Below are positions 9,284 to 17,635 of a stretch of 64,000 nucleotides of DNA, piece after piece. Position 1 is the first letter of the stretch, and each line of letters begins with the position of its first letter. The stretch lies in the NCBI GenBank assembly GCA_938044775.1, contig CALIOE010000009.1:1-64000 (forward strand), in the 5' to 3' direction. This stretch comes from an uncultured Rhizobiaceae group bacterium. GTDB lineage: Bacteria > Pseudomonadota > Alphaproteobacteria > Rhizobiales > Rhizobiaceae. A program made the position numbers and the translations under genes. Below the pieces are notes generated by a model that saw only the letters and a list, made by a program, of their open reading frames with translations, was not told where the DNA came from and made no database searches.

Positions 9284-10290
9284 CCTGCCATCACCGCTTC
9301 AATAATCTTGAAGCCTGATTGTTCGACTTTCAGTTCGACACGTCTGAAGCGCCGCTTCAGCGTTTCTTCATAGGGCAGTTGACGGTTTGCCACCATGAGC
9401 AGGTGTCCGCCGGGCATCAGGGCATTCGCCGCCTTGTCGATGAACTTCCTGCCCAGATCGGGATCAGCAGCCCGACCAGTATGGAATGGCGGGTTCATGA
9501 TGACCCAGTTGAATTCAGCGTGGCCGAATTCCGAAGCAATGTCCGACCAGTAGAAACTGGCCGGCGGGCAAGTGTCCTGCGCCGACAGGTTGAATTTGGC
9601 CGCCTCCAGCGACGCATGGTCGGCCTCGTAAAGCGCAAGGCTGGTTACCGCATCGCTTCGCCGGATAAGCTCAGCTGACAGGTAACCCCAGCCTGCACCG
9701 AAGTCGGCCACGCATCCGCGAATGTGTGGGCCGAACTGTTCAACCAGAAGCGACGAAGCCGGATCAGCCCCATCGGCCGAAAACATGCCGGCGGCAACGT
9801 GAAATCCGTCAATATTTTTGACGAGATCCGGCACCGTTAAGTCGGCACCGTCGCGTTTCAGCCAGAACACGACAGCATGATGCTTGGAAAGGCTGTCCTG
9901 GACCTGGCTCGATTTGCCGGCCCATTTGCGCAGGCTCTGGATGCCAGAAGTCTTGTTGCCCGCAACCAGCACCGGCCCTCCCTGTCTGACGCTGTTCCAG
10001 GCCCTGGCGATGTTTGCCTCGTTAACCTGCCGGACCCGTCCTGCGAGCACCATGGCGCCGGCGTAATTGTTGCCCGGAACGACCGCCGGTTGGCAATCAT
10101 AGCCGGCGCTCTCCAGCGCCAGAAACTCCGGACGGAAGCCTTGTTCGCAAACCAGGTTCGGCTTCAAGAGATGCGCATCAGCCGGCAAAGGCCGGGCGTT
10201 CAGCACCAACCATCTCTCGCTGCCCGATGGAGGCGCGAGCAGGCCACGCTCGAACGGCAGCAACAGCGTGTTTCTGTAGTCAGGTTTCAT
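9280..10290 (-). CDS. Class I SAM-dependent methyltransferase, RsmC-like
   Basis: VADFGAGWGYLSAEL SAM motif, NWVIMNPPFHTGR catalytic NPPF; start MKPDYRN at 10290. Confidence 0.85.
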   Translation of the reverse strand: MKPDYRNTLLLPFERGLLAPPSGSERWLVLNARPLPADAHLLKPNLVCEQGFRPEFLALESAGYDCQPAVVPGNNYAGAMVLAGRVRQVNEANIARAWNSVRQGGPVLVAGNKTSGIQSLRKWAGKSSQVQDSLSKHHAVVFWLKRDGADLTVPDLVKNIDGFHVAAGMFSADGADPASSLLVEQFGPHIRGCVADFGAGWGYLSAELIRRSDAVTSLALYEADHASLEAAKFNLSAQDTCPPASFYWSDIASEFGHAEFNWVIMNPPFHTGRAADPDLGRKFIDKAANALMPGGHLLMVANRQLPYEETLKRRFRRVELKVEQSGFKIIEAVMAG

Positions 10291-10297
10291 GTTGCGC

Positions 10298-11434
10298 TTA
10301 CCGCCGTGCAACCCGGTCAAAGCGTCGCAAGGTTGGAGGTGAGGTCCACCAGAATCCGGGCCGCTGCACACGCTGAACACCCAGATTGTAGATCTTCTCC
10401 AGATAGTCGCGGTCGAAATTGAGCGGACTGGGGTTGTTGGAAACGCCTTTGGGAATGGCGGTCAGCTGAAACCGTGTCCCGGTGTTCTGCGCCCGCACAT
10501 AGCCACGATACAGCGTCTGCTGGGTCAGTTCGCGTGTGAGCCCGCTGACCGCCTTGGTACCGATCGCCTGAACACTGGCCGCAACGGGCTGACTGGCATC
10601 CTGCAGCTCCAGCGGACCATTGACGATGATGTAGAGGTCGCGATCTCTGGCCTTCTGCTCAAACAGGAAGTCGCTCAGCAGAACCGGTGTCTTGACCCCG
10701 CCGTCTACGTGGGCCTGTCGCAACTGCACGCCGCGCAAAGGTTTGATGTAAACGGGCGGAAAAGCCACCGGAATAGCGGCAGAAGCGCGCAGTACCTTTT
10801 GAAACAGCTGCAAACTATTAGCGCGCCCGTCGCCACCCTCCGAAGCGATCAGACCCATGTCCCAGACAACCGAAACATTGGCGTCCAGATTGGTGGTCGC
10901 CACATAGAGCCGCCGACCCTTGGCATGCTCGGCCGCGATTGCGTCGAGAACGCCGGACGTTACGTGCTTCTCGATCTGTTTTTTCAATGGGCTGTTATCG
11001 AAAAGGCTGTCAGCCAGCAGGCCGCGTATGCCCCGGTCAATGAATATGTTGTCTGCAGTCTGATTGACGTAGAGCGTGCGCAGCAGGTTATCGTATTGAG
11101 GGCCGAGAAAGGCGAAGACCGACATCAGGGCGCCGGTGGAAACGCCGGTGACGATATCGAATTCAGGTCGCTGCCCGGATTGCGTCCAGCCATTCAGTAC
11201 GCCGACGCCATAGGCACCATCTGACCCGCCACCCGACAATGCCAGAATGGAAACGCGGTCCTTGCTCTTGCGCGGTATGGCGGTGTTGGCCGGCGTTAGC
11301 TGACCGCCCAGAGAAACCGCTTCGGTCGGTGTCACCGTCCTCGTCGCAGCGCTTTCCAGCGGCCGCATGACTGTGCAGGCCGAGAGGACCATGACGGCCG
11401 ACAAAAAAGCTACGAGTGAAAACGTGGGGCGCAT
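10298..11434 (-). CDS. Patatin-like phospholipase, lipoprotein
   Basis: Lipobox LSAC; GGGSDGAYG, GVSTGAL and HVDGGV patatin motifs. Confidence 0.85.
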   Translation of the reverse strand: MRPTFSLVAFLSAVMVLSACTVMRPLESAATRTVTPTEAVSLGGQLTPANTAIPRKSKDRVSILALSGGGSDGAYGVGVLNGWTQSGQRPEFDIVTGVSTGALMSVFAFLGPQYDNLLRTLYVNQTADNIFIDRGIRGLLADSLFDNSPLKKQIEKHVTSGVLDAIAAEHAKGRRLYVATTNLDANVSVVWDMGLIASEGGDGRANSLQLFQKVLRASAAIPVAFPPVYIKPLRGVQLRQAHVDGGVKTPVLLSDFLFEQKARDRDLYIIVNGPLELQDASQPVAASVQAIGTKAVSGLTRELTQQTLYRGYVRAQNTGTRFQLTAIPKGVSNNPSPLNFDRDYLEKIYNLGVQRVQRPGFWWTSPPTLRRFDRVARR

Positions 11435-11496
11435 GGCTGGTCACGATACTGATAAACTGCTGACCGCAGCATGCGATAAATTGATGCTCGCGCCAA

Positions 11497-11529
11497 ATAA
11501 AAAGGCGCCACGGTTTCCCGCAGCGCCTT
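11497..11529 (-). terminator. Rho-independent terminator after pnp
   Basis: AAGGCGC-TG-CGG-GAAA-CCG-TG-GCGCCTTTTTATTT on the minus strand. Confidence 0.85.
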
Positions 11530-11554
11530 GAACAATTATTGATCAATCGAAAGC

Positions 11555-13681
11555 CTAGTCGGCGTCTTCGGCCGCGAATTCCTGACCGGATTCCTGATCG
11601 ACCACTTTCATCGACAGGCGAACTTTGCCTCGATCGTCAAAGCCCATAAGCTTGACCCAGACTTTGTCACCTTCATTGACGACATCTGTCGTTTTACCGA
11701 CGCGTTCGTCAGCCAGCTGCGAAATGTGCACGAGGCCGTCCTTGGCGCCGAAGAAGTTCACAAAAGCACCGAAATCAACGGTCTTAACAACCGTGCCCTG
11801 GTAGATTTCGCCGACTTCCGGATCATCGGTGATCGAACGGATCCATTTGACAGCAGCATCGATTTCCTTGGCGGAAGAAGACGCAACCTTGACGGTGCCG
11901 TCGTCCTCGATGTTCACCTTGGCGCCGGTCTTCTCGACAATCTCGCGGATTACCTTGCCGCCCGAGCCGATCACTTCACGGATCTTGTCGGTCGGAATTT
12001 TGAAGCTCTCGATGCGCGGTGCAAACTCACCAAGCTCGGCGCGACCTTCGGTCAGCGCGTTGGCCATTTCACCAAGAATATGCTCGCGACCACCTTTGGC
12101 CTGCTCCAGCGCGACCTTCATGATCTCTTCGGTGATACCGGTGATCTTGATGTCCATCTGCAGCGATGTGATGCCTTCGGAGGTGCCGGCAACCTTGAAG
12201 TCCATGTCGCCGAGGTGATCTTCGTCACCGAGAATGTCGGACAGGACAGCAAAGTCGTCGCCTTCCTTGATCAGACCCATGGCGATACCGGCAACCGGTG
12301 CCTTGAGCGGGACGCCGGCATCCATGAAGGCCAGCGATGTGCCGCAGACGGTTGCCATGGAAGACGAGCCGTTGGATTCGGTGATCTCGGAGACCGCACG
12401 CAACGTGTACGGGAATTCTTCCTTTGCTGGCAGAACTGCACGAACCGCGCGCCAGGCCAGCTTGCCGTGACCGACTTCGCGGCGTGAGGTGAAGCCGATA
12501 CGGCCCGTCTCTCCGACCGAATAGGGCGGGAAGTTGTAATGCAGCAGGAAGTTTTCCTTGTAGGTGCCGGTCAGGGCGTCGATGAACTGCTCATCATCGC
12601 CGGTTCCCAGCGTTGCCACGACGATGGCCTGTGTTTCACCGCGGGTGAACAGGGCGGAACCGTGTGTACGGGGCAGGATACCCACTTCCGATTCAATGGC
12701 GCGAACCGTTGAAAGGTCGCGACCGTCAATGCGCTTGCCGGTCTTGATGATCGAACCACGCACGACTTTCGCCTGCACCGATTTGAACACTTCGCCAAGC
12801 GTGTTGACTTCGCCTTCGGAGGATTCCTCGGTGAGGAATTTCTCTTTGGCTTTCGCCTTTGCAGCGTCGAGTGCCGTGTAACGGTCCTGCTTGTCAGCAA
12901 TCTTGTAGGCTTTTTCGATGTCCTTGCCGACCAGCTTTTCGACGTCTTTCATCAGGGCCGAGTTGTCAGGCGCAGTGTGCTCACGCGGTTCTTTTGCGCA
13001 TTTCCTGGCGAGCTCGATGACGGCATCGATGACCGGCTGGAATTCCTTGTGACCAAACATGACCGCAGCCAGCATTGTGTCTTCGGACAGGATATTGGCC
13101 TCTGATTCAACCATCAAAACGGCGTCGGAGGTGCCGGCGACGATAAGATCGAGATCGCTCTCGGGCATCTCATCGATATTAGGGTTAAGTACATATTCGC
13201 CATCGATCAGACCAACGCGGGCGCCGCCGATCGGGCCCTGGAAGGGGACACCGGAAATCGACAAAGCTGCAGACGTCGCGATCATCGCCACGATGTCGGG
13301 GTTGTTTTCCATATCATGGGACAGAACGGTACAGGTGACCTGCGTGTCGTTCTTGTAACCATCGGCAAAAAGTGGACGGATCGGGCGGTCGATAAGGCGG
13401 CAAACGAGGGTTTCGTTTTCCGACGGACGCGCCTCGCGCTTGAAGAAGCCACCGGGAATTTTACCCGCCGCATAGGCTTTTTCGATGTAGTTCACGGTGA
13501 GCGGGAAGAAGTCGAGACCCGGTTTCGGGGACCTCTGGGAGACGACGTTACACATAACGGTGGTTTCACCATAGGTAACGATGACAGAGCCGTCGGCCTG
13601 GCGGGCAACCTGGCCCGCTTCAAGCGTGAGCGGACGTCCGCCCCATTCAATTTCGACGACGTGTTTATCAAACATAGACAT
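11555..13681 (-). CDS. pnp: Polynucleotide phosphorylase
   Basis: 708 aa full-length; RNase PH repeats, KH ([15 protein letters not shown]) and S1 domains. Confidence 0.98.
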   Translation of the reverse strand: MSMFDKHVVEIEWGGRPLTLEAGQVARQADGSVIVTYGETTVMCNVVSQRSPKPGLDFFPLTVNYIEKAYAAGKIPGGFFKREARPSENETLVCRLIDRPIRPLFADGYKNDTQVTCTVLSHDMENNPDIVAMIATSAALSISGVPFQGPIGGARVGLIDGEYVLNPNIDEMPESDLDLIVAGTSDAVLMVESEANILSEDTMLAAVMFGHKEFQPVIDAVIELARKCAKEPREHTAPDNSALMKDVEKLVGKDIEKAYKIADKQDRYTALDAAKAKAKEKFLTEESSEGEVNTLGEVFKSVQAKVVRGSIIKTGKRIDGRDLSTVRAIESEVGILPRTHGSALFTRGETQAIVVATLGTGDDEQFIDALTGTYKENFLLHYNFPPYSVGETGRIGFTSRREVGHGKLAWRAVRAVLPAKEEFPYTLRAVSEITESNGSSSMATVCGTSLAFMDAGVPLKAPVAGIAMGLIKEGDDFAVLSDILGDEDHLGDMDFKVAGTSEGITSLQMDIKITGITEEIMKVALEQAKGGREHILGEMANALTEGRAELGEFAPRIESFKIPTDKIREVIGSGGKVIREIVEKTGAKVNIEDDGTVKVASSSAKEIDAAVKWIRSITDDPEVGEIYQGTVVKTVDFGAFVNFFGAKDGLVHISQLADERVGKTTDVVNEGDKVWVKLMGFDDRGKVRLSMKVVDQESGQEFAAEDAD

Positions 13682-14042
13682 TCAGTTCTTTTCCTTCGTG
13701 CACGGCCGCACAACGCCTATCGCTGTGCGCACGAACCGTGCGGATTTACATTGTTGGCAGAAGTGTCGTCCCATAGATGGCGCGATCAAAGCGCAATCCA
13801 GATGTCGAACTGTAGGGAATGAAACCGGGCACATGGCTCCGGTTTTGCTTTGCCAAATCAACCGCAGGGGCGTTCCCTGCGTATTCTGTCAAAGGGCAAA
13901 CATCCCTCTTCATTCGGTCTGTTGAGGGCAAGACAATAAGAAACACCGGAAGTGGTGTTGCTGATAATCCTGCCCCTGTCCTGTTCAGACCACTCTTACC
14001 ATACGTTCGAAGCCTAGCAGAATTGCAGTCCCCGAACAACAA

Positions 14043-14067
14043 GCGGCGGTGCCCTGGAGCCCGCCGC
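14043..14067 (-). terminator. GC-rich hairpin after rpsO (possible terminator or processing site)
   Basis: GCGGCGG-11 nt-CCGCCGC immediately downstream of the rpsO stop; weak U-tract. Confidence 0.4.
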
Positions 14068-14083
14068 CTGAAGTCTTGCAGTA

Positions 14084-14353
14084 TTAGCGGCGGATGCCGA
14101 GGCTCGTGATGAGCTTCTTGTAGCGCTCCTCGTCCTTGCCACGCGTGTAATCGAGCAGGGAGCGGCGCGTTGCCACCATTTTCAAAAGACCACGGCGGGA
14201 ATGGTTATCCTTTTTGTGACCCTTGAAGTGTTCGGTCAGGTTGTTGATGCGTTCAGTGAGGATCGCAACCTGGACTTCAGGCGAACCGGAATCACCATCC
14301 TTGATGGCATATTCCTTAATCAGCGCAGCTTTGCGCTCAGGCGTAATCGACAT
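14084..14353 (-). CDS. rpsO: 30S ribosomal protein S15
   Basis: [44 protein letters not shown]. Confidence 0.98.
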   Translation of the reverse strand: MSITPERKAALIKEYAIKDGDSGSPEVQVAILTERINNLTEHFKGHKKDNHSRRGLLKMVATRRSLLDYTRGKDEERYKKLITSLGIRR

Positions 14354-14516
14354 CGGGATACTCCTTGATATGAGGGTAAAAAGACGCCCGGGCCGGGATG
14401 TCGTCCAGCACGGGCCGATTGGGTGCCATCAGGCACGCGGGCGATATAGGGGGAAAGCAGCAAAAGGGCAAGAGAAAAGGAGCGGCGCCAGACACGCCGC
14501 AGCTATAGTGGCTCTG

Positions 14517-15320
14517 CTATCGGGAATTGCGGGCCACCCATTTCTTCCAGTCGGCCTGTGAACCGTTGAAAGCATTGATGTCTACATCGCCGGTAATACC
14601 GGGGACGCGACCAGTTCCGGTATATTGCCAGAAGCGCCAGGGGCGGTTCTTGTAGATATATTTCGGCTCGGCCCGTACCGAACGAAGCCAGTACTGGTAA
14701 CCGGGCAGCTGGCCGCCAGACAGATTGTCTTTGTAGAAATCCACGGTCACATAGATGATCGGTTTCTGGCCGTAATGGCGCTCGATCTTGTTCAGCCATC
14801 TCTTCATGACATTACGCACTTTCGCCGGTGAAGGACGCTTGCGGCAAGTCGGGGACTTTGGATTCCATTCCACGTCGAGAACCGGTGGAAGCGAGGATTC
14901 CGATTTCGGCACAGCACGCATATAGTTGCGCGCCTGGGCTTCCGGCGAGGCGCAGAAATAGTAAAAATGGTAGGCGCTGCGAGCCATGCCGGCACGTGCC
15001 GCATTGGCCCAGTGTTTACGGAAATCGGGGTCGCGGTCATCCTTGCCTTCAGTGGCTTTGATGAAGGCATATTCAATACCCGCAGCCTTGGCGGTCGGCC
15101 AGTTGATGGCCTTGTTGTAACGCGACACGTCAATGCCGTGAACGGCCATCTGACTGGGTTGAACACCCTTGATTGGTACAGGCTTGCTGTCGCCGTATTT
15201 GAGGTTTTTGCCACCGCGCGGAATACCGCTGACGGTCAGTGCGGCATCGAGATTGTACGTGCTCTGGTTGCAGCCAGCCAGCAGCAGCGCAAGAGCGATC
15301 GGGCATAGTTTTTTCATCAT
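14517..15320 (-). CDS. GH25 family lysozyme/muramidase, lipoprotein
   Basis: GIDVSRYNKAINWPTAKAAGIEYAFIKATEG...YHFYYF...PPVLDVEW; lipobox LLAGC. Confidence 0.88.
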   Translation of the reverse strand: MMKKLCPIALALLLAGCNQSTYNLDAALTVSGIPRGGKNLKYGDSKPVPIKGVQPSQMAVHGIDVSRYNKAINWPTAKAAGIEYAFIKATEGKDDRDPDFRKHWANAARAGMARSAYHFYYFCASPEAQARNYMRAVPKSESSLPPVLDVEWNPKSPTCRKRPSPAKVRNVMKRWLNKIERHYGQKPIIYVTVDFYKDNLSGGQLPGYQYWLRSVRAEPKYIYKNRPWRFWQYTGTGRVPGITGDVDINAFNGSQADWKKWVARNSR

Positions 15321-15462
15321 CGCGAAACAACCTTCAGCCGGACAAACCGCGCGTTGCGCCCCGCCTGGACGGTTTGAGTGGTTTGGGGATACAGTCAGCG
15401 GGCCCCTCTGTTCAACCGCCCCAGCCTTAACAGGCGGTTAAAGTTGCCGCGATGCAACACGT

Positions 15463-16233
15463 TTACGTAGGGTTAGATAGCCCGACCAGGGCGCGGTTTT
15501 CTTCGGTTTTTAGTGAAAAATCAGTGCCCAGATACGGATCTGAATCGGGTGTGCACAGGTAAGCCACGGCCCTGGCTACCCATTCTGCGGGTATGTGGGA
15601 CGAAAAATCGAGCTGGCTGACCGGATTGATACCACTTTGCTTTATGGCCACCTGCATATCTGTGGCAACTGTGCCGGGAGAGAGGCCAACCATGCGTATG
15701 CCGTTTTCTGCCTCTTCCTTGTGAACGCATTTTGTCAGTGACAGCACGGCCGCCTTGGTCGCACAATAGTGACTCCAGCCTTCGAGCGCGCCTGTGGCAG
15801 CGCCGGAAGAAATGTTGATCACCGTGCCGCCGCCATTGGCTTTCATGGCAGGCAAGGCGTGCCGGATACCGTAATAAACCCCTTTGAGATTGACATCGAC
15901 GACCGCTGACCATTCGGCCGGATCTGAATCCTCGATACGGGCAATCGGTTCAATTGTGCCTGCATTGTTGAGCAATATGTCGAGCGAGCCAAACTGGTCG
16001 GTACACACGGCGATTGCCGCCTTCATGTCGTCTTCCCTGGCAACATCCCCGACACAGATTGCAGCTTTGCCACCCGCCCCGCTGATGTCGGCCGCGAGAG
16101 CCTCGAGTTTGTCCACCGAACGCGCCATCAGCACAGTCGACGCCCCAAGGCTCGCGAGGTGCCTGGCGGATGCCGCACCAATGCCGGCCGAGGCCCCGGT
16201 GATGAGGGCCGTCTTGTTCGTGAGGTCAATCAT
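15463..16233 (-). CDS. SDR family oxidoreductase
   Basis: TGASAGIG, NNAG and YCATKAA motifs; start MIDLTNKTALITG at 16233. Confidence 0.9.
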   Translation of the reverse strand: MIDLTNKTALITGASAGIGAASARHLASLGASTVLMARSVDKLEALAADISGAGGKAAICVGDVAREDDMKAAIAVCTDQFGSLDILLNNAGTIEPIARIEDSDPAEWSAVVDVNLKGVYYGIRHALPAMKANGGGTVINISSGAATGALEGWSHYCATKAAVLSLTKCVHKEEAENGIRMVGLSPGTVATDMQVAIKQSGINPVSQLDFSSHIPAEWVARAVAYLCTPDSDPYLGTDFSLKTEENRALVGLSNPT

Positions 16234-16250
16234 GAATTGCTCCTGAAAAT

Positions 16251-17438
16251 CTAAAGGCGTTCGACGCACATGGCGACACCCATGCCACCGCCGATACACA
16301 GCGTAGCAAGGCCCTTTGCCGCGTCACGGTTCTGCATTTCGTGCAACAACGTGACCAGGACGCGCGCACCGGACGCTCCAATTGGATGGCCGATTGCGAT
16401 GGCACCGCCATTGACGTTGACCCGGTCCGTGTCCCAGCCCATTTCCTTGTTCACCGCGCATGCCTGAGCCGCAAAAGCTTCGTTTGCTTCGATCAGGTCA
16501 AGCTCGGCTGCGTTCCAGCCGGCCCGCTTCAATGCGCGGCGGGATGCCGGAATGGGACCGGTGCCCATGATAGCCGGATCAACTCCGGCGGTGGCGCGCG
16601 ATGCAATACGAGCCAGCGGCACGATTCCGCGTTTTTCAGCTTCTGACGCCTTCATCACCACCAATGCGGCGGCGCCGTCGTTGATCCCTGATGCATTGCC
16701 GGCGGTCACGGAACCGTCCTTGTTGAAGGCCGGTCTCAACTTTGCCATAGCCTCGAGCGTGGCGCCCTGGCGGATATATTCGTCTTCGTCCACCACAACG
16801 TCGCCCTTGCGGGTCTTGAACGTCACCGGCGCGATCTGACTCTTGAACCTGCCCGATTTCTGGGCCGCCTCAGCCTTGTTTTGCGAGGCAACAGCAAAGG
16901 CGTCCTGCTCGTCGCGTGTAATCTGAAATTTTTCGGCCACGTTCTCGGCCGTGACACCCATATGATAGCCGTTAAAGGCGTCCCAGAGCCCATCCCTGAT
17001 CATCGTGTCGATCATCTGGAAGTCGCCCATCCGCTGGCCGTTGCGCATGTGCTGGCAATGGGTGGAGAGCGACATGCTTTCCTGACCACCGGCCACGACA
17101 ATGTCTGCATCACCGCCCTCGATCTGTTGCATGGCCAGCGCCACCGCGCGAAGGCCCGAACCGCAAACCTGGTTGACCCCCCAGGCCGCTGCCTCCTTCG
17201 GCACACCGGCGGCCATGGCGGCCTGGCGGGCAGGATTCTGCCCCTGCCCTGCGGTCAGAACCTGTCCTAGGATTACCTCGTCCACCTGATCGGCCGCTAT
17301 GCCGGCCATTGACACGGCGGCCTCGATGGCCACACGGCCGAGCTCGTGTGCAGAAACCTGCGACAAAGACCCATTAAATGATCCAACCGGGGTACGGATG
17401 GCGGAAGCGATGACAACATCGTCGGCTTGATAGGGCAT
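16251..17438 (-). CDS. Acetyl-CoA acetyltransferase (thiolase)
   Basis: [31 protein letters not shown] and CIGGGMG motifs. Confidence 0.93.
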   Translation of the reverse strand: MPYQADDVVIASAIRTPVGSFNGSLSQVSAHELGRVAIEAAVSMAGIAADQVDEVILGQVLTAGQGQNPARQAAMAAGVPKEAAAWGVNQVCGSGLRAVALAMQQIEGGDADIVVAGGQESMSLSTHCQHMRNGQRMGDFQMIDTMIRDGLWDAFNGYHMGVTAENVAEKFQITRDEQDAFAVASQNKAEAAQKSGRFKSQIAPVTFKTRKGDVVVDEDEYIRQGATLEAMAKLRPAFNKDGSVTAGNASGINDGAAALVVMKASEAEKRGIVPLARIASRATAGVDPAIMGTGPIPASRRALKRAGWNAAELDLIEANEAFAAQACAVNKEMGWDTDRVNVNGGAIAIGHPIGASGARVLVTLLHEMQNRDAAKGLATLCIGGGMGVAMCVERL

Positions 17439-17529
17439 ATTGCTAACCTGGTGACTGATCCTGATCCCGTCTTAGCGCCAACCGGGCGCCGGGCCAATCG
17501 GCCGCATACACCATTCCAATGTATTTGTG

Positions 17530-17561
17530 TGTGACTTTTTGCACATGTGGCGCTAACCACA
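17530..17561. promoter_or_regulatory. Two abutting CRP-like palindromes TGTG-N8-CACA
   Basis: TGTGACTTTTTGCACA (17530-17545) directly followed by TGTGGCGCTAACCACA (17546-17561). Confidence 0.6.
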
Positions 17562-17635
17562 TATCTTATCTTCGGCTGGGGCGTGTGGTGTCTTTAATTT
17601 CCGCACAACGCTCTGGGTTGTTAACGGGGTGCAGT

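Noticed and set aside
11726-12487. Long plus-strand ORFs (253 aa and others) antisense to pnp
   Set aside because: Shadow ORFs of a high-GC conserved gene; translations show no recognisable domain
17519-17635. Upstream extension of the ABC-like ORF to 17519
   Set aside because: Would place the tandem palindromes inside the coding region and adds an unconvincing Cys-rich leader; TTG 17636 is more plausible but not proven
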